This document shows, in pieces, positions 9,127-17,972 of a DNA stretch of 64,000 nucleotides. The first letter of the stretch is position 1. Each line of letters opens with the position of its first letter. The notes below the pieces were generated by a model. The model did no database searches. It saw only the letters and a program-made list of their open reading frames with translations, and had not been told where the DNA came from. Position numbers and translations under genes: made by a program. The DNA is taken from assembly GCF_038002165.1 (NCBI RefSeq), contig NZ_JBBOBR010000001.1, forward strand, positions 1,798,001-1,862,000, in the 5' to 3' direction. This stretch comes from Cytobacillus sp. FSL H8-0458 (lineage in GTDB: Bacteria > Bacillota > Bacilli > Bacillales > Cytobacillaceae).

Positions 9127-9762
9127 ATGTCTCAGGTTTTATACATTACAGCACACCCTCATGATGATAAGGTGTCATACAGCATGGCAGCAGGAAAGGC
9201 GTTTATCGATTCCTACAAGGAAGCTAATCCTAATGATGAAATCGTTCATATTGATTTATACAAGGAAAATATCCCGGCAATCGATGTTGATGTTTTCAGC
9301 GGATGGGGCAAGCTTCAGTCAGGCAAAGGTTTTGAGGAACTGTCTGAAGATGAAAAGACAAAAGTTGGCCGCTTATCTGAGCTGAGCGAGCAGTTTGTTG
9401 CAGCCGATAAATATGTGTTTGTTACACCGCTTTGGAACTTCTCATTCCCTCCGGTAATGAAAGCGTATCTTGATTCAGTGGCTGTAGCCGGCAAGACATT
9501 TAAGTATACGGCTGAAGGCCCAATCGGGTTATTGACTGACAAAAAGGCGATTCACATCCAGGCTCGTGGAGGCATCTATTCCGAAGGGCCTGCAGCAGAG
9601 ATGGAAATGGGTCACCGCTATTTAACAGTATTAATGCAATTCTTCGGCGTCCCTTCATTCGAGGGTCTGTTTGTGGAAGGGCACAATGCAATGCCTGATA
9701 AAGCTGAAGAAATCAAAGCTGATGCCATTGCCCGTGCAAAAGACAAAGCGAAAACATTCTAA
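9127..9762 (+). CDS. azoR: FMN-dependent NADH-azoreductase / quinone reductase
   Basis: Flavodoxin-like enzyme that reduces quinones and azo compounds with two electrons from NADH, usually part of thiol and quinone stress defence. 211 aa, typical for AzoR. The N-terminal strand plus phosphate-binding region ([15 protein letters not shown], about 4-19), the PLWNFSFPP flavin-binding motif near 98-106 and the [10 protein letters not shown] loop near 146-155 are all present. AAAGGTG precedes ATG 9127. Single gene with its own terminator. A YodB/MhqR-type regulator would be expected elsewhere but none is adjacent. Confidence 0.92.
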   Translation: MSQVLYITAHPHDDKVSYSMAAGKAFIDSYKEANPNDEIVHIDLYKENIPAIDVDVFSGWGKLQSGKGFEELSEDEKTKVGRLSELSEQFVAADKYVFVTPLWNFSFPPVMKAYLDSVAVAGKTFKYTAEGPIGLLTDKKAIHIQARGGIYSEGPAAEMEMGHRYLTVLMQFFGVPSFEGLFVEGHNAMPDKAEEIKADAIARAKDKAKTF

Positions 9763-9766
9763 ACTA

Positions 9767-9797
9767 AAGCAGCGGATTTCCGCTGCTTTTTCTTTTT
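9767..9797 (+). terminator. Terminator after azoR
   Basis: AGCAGCG and CGCTGCT form the stem, followed by TTTTCTTTTT. Confidence 0.9.
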
Positions 9798-9885
9798 GAC
9801 TAGGCATATATAAGGAGAGCTCTTGTCCAGAAAGAATAGTATAATACAGGAAGTTAATACGCTGGGAACGAAAGGGGGAAGCTTT

Positions 9886-10485
9886 GTGAAAATCTCGGAA
9901 TTCAGCCCCAGCCATTTAAATGAGAATGATGTTTGCAAATTGCTTTACGATGGGATTGAGGATAATCTGCAAAAAGGGGATTTAATTTTTGTGCCTGGAA
10001 GCAGCAAAGCAGCAGAATATCGATTGCCTGAAGCGATCAGGATATATCAGGAAGGAAGGGCCAAAAAGCTGCTTTTGTCAGGGGGCGTAAAATGGCCTGG
10101 CAATGACATGACTGAAGCTGAAATGTTAATGAAAAAAGCCATTATGTACGGAATTCCTCGAAATGATCTCTTCATTGAAAATAGTTCTCTTCATACAAAA
10201 GAAAATGTGCTTGCCTCCATGCTGGTTATGGACCGGATGTGCGGGCTGGAGAACATCTCTAATATCATTGTTGTAACGGCTCCATTTCATATGAGGAGGC
10301 TGCACTTAACATTATTGACGTATATGCCAAAATGGATTAACTACTCTCTGGTATGTTCTGATGATGGTTCAACCGGGAAAGAGCAATGGAAGCAGCATCC
10401 ATATGGGAGAAAAAGAGCGTTTGATGAAGCCGGAAAAATAATTGATTACGTAAAAAAGGGCATTCTGATCGATCAGGAAATTTAA
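9886..10485 (+). CDS. DUF218 / YdcF-like (ElyC/SanA) family protein
   Basis: 199-aa soluble protein of the DUF218 family, whose characterised members influence envelope or lipid-carrier metabolism; the activity here is unknown. The signature features are LIFVPGSS near the start of the fold, an LLLSGG turn, the ENSSLHTKENV segment, and VVTAPFHMRRL near the end. GTG 9886 follows AAAGGGGGAA. A competing TTG start at 9823 with AAGGAG would add 21 residues; I prefer 9886 because the domain begins there. Confidence 0.75.
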   Translation: MKISEFSPSHLNENDVCKLLYDGIEDNLQKGDLIFVPGSSKAAEYRLPEAIRIYQEGRAKKLLLSGGVKWPGNDMTEAEMLMKKAIMYGIPRNDLFIENSSLHTKENVLASMLVMDRMCGLENISNIIVVTAPFHMRRLHLTLLTYMPKWINYSLVCSDDGSTGKEQWKQHPYGRKRAFDEAGKIIDYVKKGILIDQEI

Positions 10486-10495
10486 TGTCAAGGAA

Positions 10496-10530
10496 AATCC
10501 CCGCCAGTATCCAATTGGCAGGGATTCTTT
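10496..10530. terminator. Bidirectional terminator between DUF218 gene and cwlJ
   Basis: AATCCCCGCCA and TGGCAGGGATT pair; T-rich on the plus side. It serves the two convergent genes. Confidence 0.7.
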
Positions 10531-10958
10531 TAAAATGTATTGTAAATATTCTCGCATTCTTCCGCTGTAGGTTCGTAAAAGCAATGCAGCTTAAATCTTC
10601 CGGCTAAGGGCTGATTGTACCATGTAGGCGGACATTCGCCGGGAGGCCTGAAATACCATAAAGAAAATTTGGATGGCCAGATCCGCTCACCCCGTACAGC
10701 CCTTCGTGCGAGTCTTTTCTCCACTTCCCTTGCCCTCTGATAAAAATAGCCTTTCTGAACAGCTTCAAATGCATGAGGCTGATAAATCATTTCAGGAATT
10801 GTGCGAATTCCAACGAAGTCAGAACAATTCCCCCTGATTCTATTGATCCCCACATTTCCCACCATTAGCATGCCCTGCTGGCCTTCTCCTTCAGCCTCTG
10901 CCCGAAGAAGGCGAGCCAGCAAATCTATATCCTGTTCGCGTGCCTTCACCACTGCCAT
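10530..10958 (-). CDS. cwlJ: Spore cortex-lytic enzyme CwlJ
   Basis: Cell-wall hydrolase of the SleB/CwlJ fold that degrades cortex peptidoglycan during germination and is triggered by Ca-dipicolinate. At 142 aa it equals the B. subtilis CwlJ length and, like it, has no signal peptide; the protein is placed in the coat layer. The domain runs from LLARLLRAEAEGEGQQGMLM (catalytic Glu region) through GNVGINRI to the C-terminal HCFYEP. In B. subtilis cwlJ lies beside gerQ, but no gerQ is visible here. Confidence 0.92.
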   Translation of the reverse strand: MAVVKAREQDIDLLARLLRAEAEGEGQQGMLMVGNVGINRIRGNCSDFVGIRTIPEMIYQPHAFEAVQKGYFYQRAREVEKRLARRAVRGERIWPSKFSLWYFRPPGECPPTWYNQPLAGRFKLHCFYEPTAEECENIYNTF

Positions 10959-11035
10959 TCTGTCTCACCACCGTTCCCGTAATATTAGATAGGCTGATAT
11001 AGGGTATGCACAAGAGAGGGGGATGTGCTTTTAAC

Positions 11036-11069
11036 AAGAGAAAAAGCTCCGGCAGAAGCAGGAGCTTTT
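11036..11069 (-). terminator. Terminator after the CAP-domain gene
   Basis: AAAAGCTCC and GGAGCTTTT form the stem; read on the minus strand it ends in TTTTTCTC. Confidence 0.85.
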
Positions 11070-12210
11070 AGTTGGCATAAAAATTTTCCGTATAATAAGG
11101 CTGCGATTTTGAATTAAAAGCCACACCAACACCCAAAAATTCATAATCCGCACGCAGAATATTTTTGCGGTGGCCAAGTGAGTTCATTAATCCTTCGTGA
11201 GCAAATATACTGCTGAATTGACCGGAAGCAAGGTTTTCTCCGGCTAACATAAATGAAACTTCATCCGCCTGCATTCTGTCGAAAGGAGAGAGGCCCTGCA
11301 GATTGGTATGGTCAAAATAATTGTTCTCTGCCATATCGCTGCTGTGTTTACGCGCCGTTTCCTTAACAGTATCATCCCATTCCAGAACGGGTACTCCATG
11401 ATTTACTCTCTCAGCATTGGTAATATCAAAAAGCTGCCATTCAAATCCTTCCTTTAAAGCACTGCTGGCATTAGCATAAAAGGATTCTTTTTGCTCCTCA
11501 AGGGATTTACTGATTATCTGAATGGATGTGACCGTATTGTCACGATGCTTATCATAAAAAACGGATACGTAATTTCCGTCAAGTTCGTATAAGTCATAAT
11601 CACGATTCTCTTCAAGCTGAAAGATGACAAAGTCTTTTCTCATTCTGTCCAGCGGCTTTCCCAGCTGCTGTGCTACGGCTGCCTTTGGCGTCCCGTAGGC
11701 AATCTCTTTTGTTGAAGAAATCAGATCCTGATTTGTATAGATGCCCGCTGCTTTTTCCTGCTTGTCATAAGCGACCATTACGAAATTTTGGTAGTCATCA
11801 TGATAGGCATGCCAGTCTGTTCCATATTCATTCGCGGAGATACGATTCGAGGGACCGAGATTCTTTTCGATTTCCGCCTTATCATCACCTATTTCTATGT
11901 TATGAATAGAAAAGGTTTGTTCCTCAGGGGCTTCCAAAACCGGTTTTTCGGCTTTATCCTCCGGAGAAAGATTTTTTTCCCCGGTATATTGCCCGATTGT
12001 CAGGAGAAATTGATCTGCCCAGTTTTGGGCCTCTTCCATCACACCGGTAATTATATTCTGCAGATCCTTATTGTCTTTAAAAAGCTGAATATCCGTTTTT
12101 ATATTATCCATTACAGTTCCTGACTTAGAATCATCTGCTGATTTCTCGTCCGGCTGTGAAAAGGCGAAACCGAGAAATAACAGGATAAATATAAATAAAA
12201 ACTTCCTCAA
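11068..12210 (-). CDS. CAP-domain protein, YlbC-like
   Basis: 380 aa, signal peptide or N-terminal anchor at about 1-18 (RKFLFIFILLFLGFAFS). A CAP-associated N-terminal domain (about 120-235) with two repeats of the IGDDKAEIEKNLG / YGTPKAAVAQQLG type is followed by a C-terminal CAP/SCP domain (about 255-380). That domain carries H-bearing HSSDMAENNYFDH, GENLA and GHRKNIL motifs. Secreted or surface-held; no enzymatic role is known for this family in bacilli. TTG 12210 chosen because GGGAGGAG lies 7 nt before it; the upstream ATG 12225 overlaps that site. Confidence 0.83.
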   Translation of the reverse strand: MRKFLFIFILLFLGFAFSQPDEKSADDSKSGTVMDNIKTDIQLFKDNKDLQNIITGVMEEAQNWADQFLLTIGQYTGEKNLSPEDKAEKPVLEAPEEQTFSIHNIEIGDDKAEIEKNLGPSNRISANEYGTDWHAYHDDYQNFVMVAYDKQEKAAGIYTNQDLISSTKEIAYGTPKAAVAQQLGKPLDRMRKDFVIFQLEENRDYDLYELDGNYVSVFYDKHRDNTVTSIQIISKSLEEQKESFYANASSALKEGFEWQLFDITNAERVNHGVPVLEWDDTVKETARKHSSDMAENNYFDHTNLQGLSPFDRMQADEVSFMLAGENLASGQFSSIFAHEGLMNSLGHRKNILRADYEFLGVGVAFNSKSQPYYTENFYAN

Positions 12211-12432
12211 ATAATCTCCTCCCATGCACCTTTCAACCCAATATCAAAGGTATGCCCATTCATTATAAGATTTAAAAATCCAGAAATGCAAAACATTGCG
12301 GCCTTCCTTATTTTTCTACCCTGTTTGCTTATCTCTTTAACCGTGATTCGATATTTTCCGTTTTTAAATGGAAAGTTTGGGTAACATAATTATAAAAATG
12401 AAAATGAACAGATGCGCTGCAAAGGGGGAAGC

Positions 12433-13257
12433 ATGTTGAAACTAACACCGGAACAAAGAATTGAGCTGCATGGGTTTAATAATCTGACGAAATCACTCAG
12501 CTTTAATATGTATGATATTTGTTATACGAGGACAAGGGAAGAGCGTGAAGCCTATATAGATTACATTGATGAGGAATATAGTGCGGAGCGGCTTACAAAA
12601 ATTTTAAAAAATGTTTCCGATATAATTGGTGCCCATGTCCTGAATGTGGCACAGCAGGATTATGTGCCACAGGGTGCAAGTGTAACGGTCCTAGTATCTG
12701 AAGGGCCTGTAGTAGAGGTGCCGGCTGAATCTTATGATGAATCTCCCGGTCCGCTGCCGGACAATGTAGTCATGCAGCTGGATAAAAGCCATATTACTGT
12801 CCATACCTATCCTGAATATCATCCTGACGAAGGAATCAGCACATTCAGGGCTGATATAGATGTATCCACCTGCGGAGAGATTTCCCCGCTAAAAGCCCTT
12901 AATTACCTGATCCATTCCTTTGATACAGACATAATGACCATTGATTACAGAGTCAGGGGATTTACAAGGGACAAAGACGGGAAAAAACTCTATATCGACC
13001 ATGATATCAGTTCGATCCAAAATTATATTCCTGATGAAGCAAAAGAAGATTTTGATATGATCGACGTAAATATTTATCAGGCACACACCTTTCATACCAA
13101 ATGTAAAATAAGGGACTTCGATTTAGATAATTATTTATTTGGATACACAAAAGACAAGCTTGATCCCAAGGAGGCCGAAGAAATTACTGAGCGGCTTACC
13201 ACAGAGATGGACGAGATTTTTTACGGGAAAAATATTAAACCCGGTTCTATAACGTGA
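12433..13257 (+). CDS. speD: S-adenosylmethionine decarboxylase, long (E. coli SpeD) type
   Basis: Makes decarboxylated SAM, the aminopropyl donor for spermidine. 274 aa, the length of the enterobacterial class rather than the about 126-aa form of B. subtilis. The processing site is visible in [14 protein letters not shown]: cleavage before S119 should yield the pyruvoyl group. A conserved Cys in [11 protein letters not shown] lies 30 residues later. AAAGGGGG precedes ATG 12433. It stands alone with its own terminator. The polyamine importer potABCD is in the same window but 28 kb away. Confidence 0.93.
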   Translation: MLKLTPEQRIELHGFNNLTKSLSFNMYDICYTRTREEREAYIDYIDEEYSAERLTKILKNVSDIIGAHVLNVAQQDYVPQGASVTVLVSEGPVVEVPAESYDESPGPLPDNVVMQLDKSHITVHTYPEYHPDEGISTFRADIDVSTCGEISPLKALNYLIHSFDTDIMTIDYRVRGFTRDKDGKKLYIDHDISSIQNYIPDEAKEDFDMIDVNIYQAHTFHTKCKIRDFDLDNYLFGYTKDKLDPKEAEEITERLTTEMDEIFYGKNIKPGSIT

Positions 13258-13283
13258 AGGCTCCCAGATTAGGGAGCCTTTTG
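13256..13283 (+). terminator. Terminator after speD
   Basis: AAGGCTCC and GGGAGCCTT stem followed by TTTTG. Confidence 0.8.
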
Positions 13284-13340
13284 TCATAATCCCTCGAAAT
13301 CAGGAAATGATAAAGAATAACGATAATTAGGGGGATTTGG

Positions 13341-14354
13341 ATGGAAGAAAACAAGGTTCCTTTGACATCAGGTGAAATGGCAGTCTTATGGACGGGTTAC
13401 CAAAATGACAGCATGTCATTGCCGCTTCTGGATTATTTTGTTAATTCGGTGGAAGATAATAAAATTAAACCCGTCATTGAATTCGCCCGTCAATTGTCAG
13501 ACGGCCATATCAAGTTTTTGACTGATTTTTTCCAAAATGAAAAGTTTCCAACACCAAGAGGCTTTTCATCAGATGACGTTAATCTTAATGCTCAAAAGTT
13601 ATACACAGATACATTTATGCTGGAATTTATTTTGCAGATGGCCAAATCGGGTCTGGTTGCATATGGCAGCTCTCTGGGCATGTGTGCCAGGAAAGATGTT
13701 AGAGCATACTTTATAAAATGCATAGATCAAACCGTTGAATTGTTTGAAAAAGCAACGGATATAGCCTTAGAAAAAGGAATTTATCTGAGAAGGCCATTTA
13801 TAGATCTTCCGGCGGGGACAGACATGATTGATGATAAAAGCTATTTAAGCGGTTTAAATCCTTTAAAGAAGCCTCGCCCATTAAATGCGATTGAGATTGC
13901 CCATTTATCGTTTAATGTGGAAACCAACATGGTGGGTACGATGCTTGCTCTCAGCTTTTCACAGGCTGCCAAATCAAAAGAGATTATCAGTTATATGGAA
14001 CGGGGGAAGGACATTTCAAAAAAACATGTGAAAGTGCTTAGTGCAAAATTGCTGGACAATGATATTCAAGCCCCTAATTCCGCTGATTATGCAGTAAAGG
14101 GAAGCGGCGATTCACCATTCTCAGAACGGCTTATGATGCAGCTTATGGCGTTTCTAAGTAACTTGGGATCAGGGAACTATGCAGCAGCAGCCTCCGCAAG
14201 CCAAAGAAGTGATTTAATCCTGAATTATGAACGTCTTTCTCTTGAAATCGCGCAGTTTGCCAAGGACGGAGCAGACATCATGATCAAACACAAGTGGCTG
14301 GAACAGCCGCCAGGTTCACCCAAGCGGAAAGAGCTGGCCAGAAGGCAAAGCTAG
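13341..14354 (+). CDS. DUF3231 family protein
   Basis: 337 aa, two tandem all-alpha (ferritin-like looking) DUF3231 repeats, roughly 10-165 and 180-330. Each starts with an LTSGEMAVLWTGY / LNAIEIAHLSFNV type segment and contains a Gly-rich helix (AKSGLVAYGSSLGMC; MAFLSNLGSGNYAAA). The family is widespread in sporulating Bacillaceae and often called coat-related, but its function is unknown. AGGGGGA lies before ATG 13341. Monocistronic by appearance. Confidence 0.8.
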   Translation: MEENKVPLTSGEMAVLWTGYQNDSMSLPLLDYFVNSVEDNKIKPVIEFARQLSDGHIKFLTDFFQNEKFPTPRGFSSDDVNLNAQKLYTDTFMLEFILQMAKSGLVAYGSSLGMCARKDVRAYFIKCIDQTVELFEKATDIALEKGIYLRRPFIDLPAGTDMIDDKSYLSGLNPLKKPRPLNAIEIAHLSFNVETNMVGTMLALSFSQAAKSKEIISYMERGKDISKKHVKVLSAKLLDNDIQAPNSADYAVKGSGDSPFSERLMMQLMAFLSNLGSGNYAAAASASQRSDLILNYERLSLEIAQFAKDGADIMIKHKWLEQPPGSPKRKELARRQS

Positions 14355-14409
14355 AACCAGGGGAATGAGGTTTCTCCTGGTTCCATGCATAAATCAGTAT
14401 ACATCTATC

Positions 14410-15345
14410 CTATTTCCAAAACTTCCACCATTTTTTCCCGGGTTCCTGTGCAGCAGCCGCGCTTCGGAAAGAAACAATCATATCCTGAAAAACATCTTCC
14501 CGCTGCTTTACCTCATGCCAATATTGCTCCCGCTCTTTATTAATGGTTTCGATATAAATTTCCCTGTCCGTATTTAATGTTTCGATCAGCGAGCTGATTT
14601 CGGTGCTGGTCACCTCGGCAGAAGAGGAGATATAATGGATCATGGTTTTGAACTCTTCAGAAGATGCTTCCGAGGATTCTGTCAGTTTGTTTGTCAAATG
14701 ATGAATTTGATCGGAAGTACGTTTTGAACTCTTCGCAACTCTTTTCGAAAGAGTTCCGAACGCTTCGGAAGTATCTTCCGAAGTCTGCTCAATCCTCGCT
14801 GTCAGTGATTCAATTTCCGCTTTTGTTTTTTCGCCTGATTTATAGATTGAATCTGACAGGCTTTTAACAGTATGCAAAGATCCTCTGCTAATCTCTTTTT
14901 TCACTTCTTCTAAAACTTCCTTTCGAACGCCGCTGCGAATTTCATTTCTGACATCTGAAAGTAAACTGTCTCTGAAATTTTCCATCAAAGCCATGAACTG
15001 TTCCGCATCCATGACTGGCTCATGTTCTTTATGTAATGCTGTTTCCGGTTCTATTGCCGCCAATGCAGTTTCATTTGCAGGTGAAGCCGTTTCAGAAGCA
15101 TAGTCCATATGTTTTTGCATTAATTCCCGGATCATTTCCTTGCTCAGGTTTTTATCGCGCATTTGCTTCACTTTTTCAAGCAATGCAATTTCATGGTCTG
15201 TATAAAAACGTGCTCCCTGTTTGGACCTGGGAATCAGCAAAAGTCCGTTCAAATCCTTTTCCCATTGTCTTAAGGTCCCGGGAGGCACGTTCAGCATTTT
15301 CGAAACCTCTTTAATTGTATAAGCCTTCATATATTGCGTATCCAT
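14410..15345 (-). CDS. MerR-type DNA-binding protein with coiled coil and DUF3967
   Basis: 311 aa. The N-terminal MerR winged helix-turn-helix (about 7-75, AYTIKEVSKMLNVPPGTLRQ) resembles that of the chromosome-anchoring protein RacA. A long Ser/Glu/Thr-rich helical region follows (about 120-270) with repeated heptad-like TSE/SSE units. The C-terminal DUF3967 segment (REQYWHEVKQREDVFQDMI) ends in the aromatic tail KKWWKFWK, perhaps membrane-touching. The start region has a weak ribosome site. A perfect 8-5-8 palindrome lies 35 bp upstream and may be its own operator. Confidence 0.8.
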   Translation of the reverse strand: MDTQYMKAYTIKEVSKMLNVPPGTLRQWEKDLNGLLLIPRSKQGARFYTDHEIALLEKVKQMRDKNLSKEMIRELMQKHMDYASETASPANETALAAIEPETALHKEHEPVMDAEQFMALMENFRDSLLSDVRNEIRSGVRKEVLEEVKKEISRGSLHTVKSLSDSIYKSGEKTKAEIESLTARIEQTSEDTSEAFGTLSKRVAKSSKRTSDQIHHLTNKLTESSEASSEEFKTMIHYISSSAEVTSTEISSLIETLNTDREIYIETINKEREQYWHEVKQREDVFQDMIVSFRSAAAAQEPGKKWWKFWK

Positions 15346-15379
15346 TTAACTCAGCCCTTTCCAAAATAGATTCTGAATC

Positions 15380-15400
15380 ATTCGGAAGCGGGTTCCGAAT
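15380..15400. promoter_or_regulatory. Palindrome upstream of the merR-like gene, possible autoregulatory operator
   Basis: ATTCGGAA and TTCCGAAT form a perfect inverted repeat separated by five bases, 35 bp before the regulator start. Its role as an operator is inferred from position only. Confidence 0.45.
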
Positions 15401-15575
15401 CAATTTCTAAATAACCTATTCAGCAAGGTATCCCTCTTTTTCCTGCCGCATGACAAAAGCTATCAAAACAAGACGATATTCATCAGAAAAAAGCAAATAA
15501 CCGGCATTTTGACAAAAATCCTAAAAAATTTGCCAGTCATCAGAGGATTTGTCATATCCGCGAGGGTATGGCACA

Positions 15576-16394
15576 ATGGTGGGGGAGTTTAGCAAGCTAG
15601 AATATTATGAAAACAGCGAAATGAAAAGGGAGCTTGATCAATTGGGTAATAGAATTATCGCCATGTCTATAGCAGCCGGAGTTGGATTGTCTCTGACTGT
15701 GGGTAGCATAAATATGGGGAGCAATGGTCACTTAAAGGATAAGGAAATTTACTATACAGCTGTTCCGCATGCGAAGGCAAAGCATGAGCCTTCTGTGAAG
15801 CAGGAAATTCAGAAGCAATCAGTGCTTTTGGATGTGCCATTGTACAATCAAATGGATCATCCGCGTTTATATAATGGATGTGAGATTACCAGTTTGGCAA
15901 TGATTATAAGCTATGAAGGCATTAAAGTATCAAAAAATGACTTAGCACAGGAAATTAACCGGGTTCCGCTCAAGTATAGCGGAGGCGAATATGGAAATCC
16001 CCATGAGGGCTTTGTCGGCAATATGGAGAATGGTCCAGGACTGGGCGTGTATGAGGGGCCGATTTTCAAACTCGCGAAAAAGTATTTTTCTGATCGGGCT
16101 GAGAATCTGACTGGCAAGCCGTTCGATGTGCTGCTTGAAAAAGTGGCGAAAGGGTCGCCGGTCTGGATCATTACAACGGCAAGCCTGTCACCCGCCGCAT
16201 CATTTGAAACATGGAATACACCGGGCGGACCGGTGGAAGTGACCTTCCAAATGCATAGCGTGGCGATAACCGGATATGACGAGGAAAATATCTATATTAA
16301 CGATCCATATGGCACAAAAAATAAAAAGGTGCCTAAACAGCAATTTATAGAAGCCTGGGAGCTAATGGGGTCACAGGCTATTGTCATTAACTAG
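15576..16394 (+). CDS. C39-like papain-fold peptidase, membrane-anchored or secreted
   Basis: 272 aa from ATG 15576. A hydrophobic segment (about 27-47) acts as anchor or signal. The peptidase_C39_2 domain (about 82-272) has catalytic Cys102 in NGCEITSLAM, the His in MHSVAITGYD and the Asp in YINDPYG, so the triad looks complete. It probably cuts or binds peptides at the cell surface. GAGGG lies about 9 nt upstream; starts at TTG 15549, GTG 15579 and ATG 15621 are possible. Separate from its neighbours, with a shared terminator downstream. Confidence 0.8.
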   Translation: MVGEFSKLEYYENSEMKRELDQLGNRIIAMSIAAGVGLSLTVGSINMGSNGHLKDKEIYYTAVPHAKAKHEPSVKQEIQKQSVLLDVPLYNQMDHPRLYNGCEITSLAMIISYEGIKVSKNDLAQEINRVPLKYSGGEYGNPHEGFVGNMENGPGLGVYEGPIFKLAKKYFSDRAENLTGKPFDVLLEKVAKGSPVWIITTASLSPAASFETWNTPGGPVEVTFQMHSVAITGYDEENIYINDPYGTKNKKVPKQQFIEAWELMGSQAIVIN

Positions 16395-16405
16395 CATAAT
16401 AGCAC

Positions 16406-16440
16406 AAAAGAAGGGGCTGCAGCTTGCAGTCCCTTCTTTA
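16406..16440. terminator. Bidirectional terminator between C39 peptidase and AbrB-type transporter
   Basis: AAGAAGGGGCTGC and GCAGTCCCTTCTTT form a long stem with a short loop, with A/T flanks on both sides. Confidence 0.85.
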
Positions 16441-17502
16441 TTCGCTTGATGATCCTAATCTCTTAAACTTCAAAAAGATCCATTTTAAAAACGGCGGTAC
16501 CACAAAGAATATAAAGAATAAGCGAAAAAGCTGATACCCTGTTACGATGGCAAGGTCGGCCCCGGTTTCATGGGCGATGATGGCCATTTGATCCATCCCT
16601 CCCGGTGCAAGACTCAGTAATCCGGTGGCAGGGGAAAGGTGAAAAGCGTACATAACCCAAATACTGAGCAGAACCGAACACACCATGAGAAGCAGGCCGC
16701 TTAATGCAGCAAGTGAAATCGTTTTAACCTTATTATCAAGCTTTTCAGGCTTCATCATCATGCCGATATGGGCTCCTATTAATAGCTGTGATAAATCCAA
16801 AACAGACGGGGGGAGCTGAGGCCCATTTATGCCTGAAATGACAAGGGCAGCTGTTCCTATAATTGGACCGAGAAGGTATGCAGTCGGAAGCTTCAGACGT
16901 TTGCTTAGGATAATGCCGGCAAAGGAAACAAGAGCAAAGAGGAAAATATCAGGGAATAAATCCCTCCATAAAGGAACAACGGCTGTAAATTCAGAACTGA
17001 CTTCCATGTTCATCCATGGTCCGAAAACCAGAACAGGGATAATGAAGATAATCATAATCAGCCTAGCGACCTGCATAAAGGTAACAATTGTGATATCGAT
17101 TCCTTTGACTTCCTCTGCCAGAAGAATCATTTGTGAAAGACCTCCCGGAATACTTCCGATCAGCACTGTTGGATAGTCGATGCCCATTAATTTCGCAATG
17201 AGAAGGGCAGAAAGTGCACTAAAGAGAATCAGGCAAACCGTAATTAGAAAAATAAAAGGCAGCTTCTGAAGGATAAGCAAAACCGCTTCCTTTGTAAAAG
17301 AAAGGCCGATGCTGTAGCCGACAATAATGATCCCGGCATCCCGAAAAGCGGCTGGCCAGTAAAATGGAATCCTGCTGAGCCGGCTTCCAATCATTACAGC
17401 ATTCAATGCACCAAGCAAAAAGGCAACCGGAATATGCAATAAAGAAAATATCCCTGCACCTAATACAGCAGCAGAAAAGGTGATGAAAACATTTTTTTTC
17501 AC
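16438..17502 (-). CDS. AbrB-family (PF05145) membrane protein, putative transporter
   Basis: 354 aa, about ten hydrophobic segments in two homologous halves. The repeated motif pair is GSIPGGLSQMILLAEE in the first half and LSLAPGGMDQMAIIAHE in the second. The family has been loosely named ammonia monooxygenase but is a transporter-like fold of unknown substrate. Start is GTG 17502 after GAAGG; no better ATG exists upstream. It stands alone and converges with the C39 gene. Confidence 0.82.
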   Translation of the reverse strand: MKKNVFITFSAAVLGAGIFSLLHIPVAFLLGALNAVMIGSRLSRIPFYWPAAFRDAGIIIVGYSIGLSFTKEAVLLILQKLPFIFLITVCLILFSALSALLIAKLMGIDYPTVLIGSIPGGLSQMILLAEEVKGIDITIVTFMQVARLIMIIFIIPVLVFGPWMNMEVSSEFTAVVPLWRDLFPDIFLFALVSFAGIILSKRLKLPTAYLLGPIIGTAALVISGINGPQLPPSVLDLSQLLIGAHIGMMMKPEKLDNKVKTISLAALSGLLLMVCSVLLSIWVMYAFHLSPATGLLSLAPGGMDQMAIIAHETGADLAIVTGYQLFRLFFIFFVVPPFLKWIFLKFKRLGSSSE

Positions 17503-17639
17503 GAAAAAACCTTCTTTTAATTAGATTACCTAAAGATATTTATACCATATTTGAACTATGAAGGAATTACAAGTTTTATGAAATGGTATGTTTTCATACA
17601 TTTATAAAAGAGGCGGATATTTTTAAAGGGGGGACTACC

Positions 17640-17930
17640 ATGCCGGAAAAACTAAGCCATTTGGTTTTCATCTTATCGTTTATATGCCTCGGTTTATTTT
17701 TGCTGCTGGGTTTTTCGCCTCTGTATGATCTTTACCTGCATAAAATAGGGAATCACCCATTTTCATTCCTTCTCCTCCTGACAATCCTTGTCTTCCTCGT
17801 GAGTATCATCATCTTGAAGAAAGTCCAAAACTGGCAGGCGGGATTTCATGTCTTATTTTCCATTATCCTCACGCTTTTTCTTTCATCGGTCCTGGCGATT
17901 ATTGTGTTTTTTGGAAACCAATTCAGATAA
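17640..17930 (+). CDS. Small membrane protein, 96 aa, unknown function
   Basis: Three hydrophobic segments (about 7-24, 39-57, 68-90) joined by short loops; short basic linker KKVQNWQ. AAAGGGGGG ends about 6 nt before ATG 17640, a strong site that decides this start over an in-frame ATG at 17583. Not recognised as any named family. It lies between divergent and convergent neighbours and is probably monocistronic. Confidence 0.65.
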   Translation: MPEKLSHLVFILSFICLGLFLLLGFSPLYDLYLHKIGNHPFSFLLLLTILVFLVSIIILKKVQNWQAGFHVLFSIILTLFLSSVLAIIVFFGNQFR

Positions 17931-17972
17931 AAGTAAAGAGCCTGCACCATTATAGGCACAAGCTCCGCCCAT

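Noticed and set aside
9823-9885. Longer DUF218 protein from TTG 9823
   Set aside because: The site is plausible, but the extra 21 residues are low-complexity polar sequence before the domain and a good GTG start with its own site follows.
14763-14783. Second operator palindrome inside the merR-like gene
   Set aside because: It lies in codons for repeated Thr-Ser-Glu units, which explains the symmetry well enough; kept only as a side remark.
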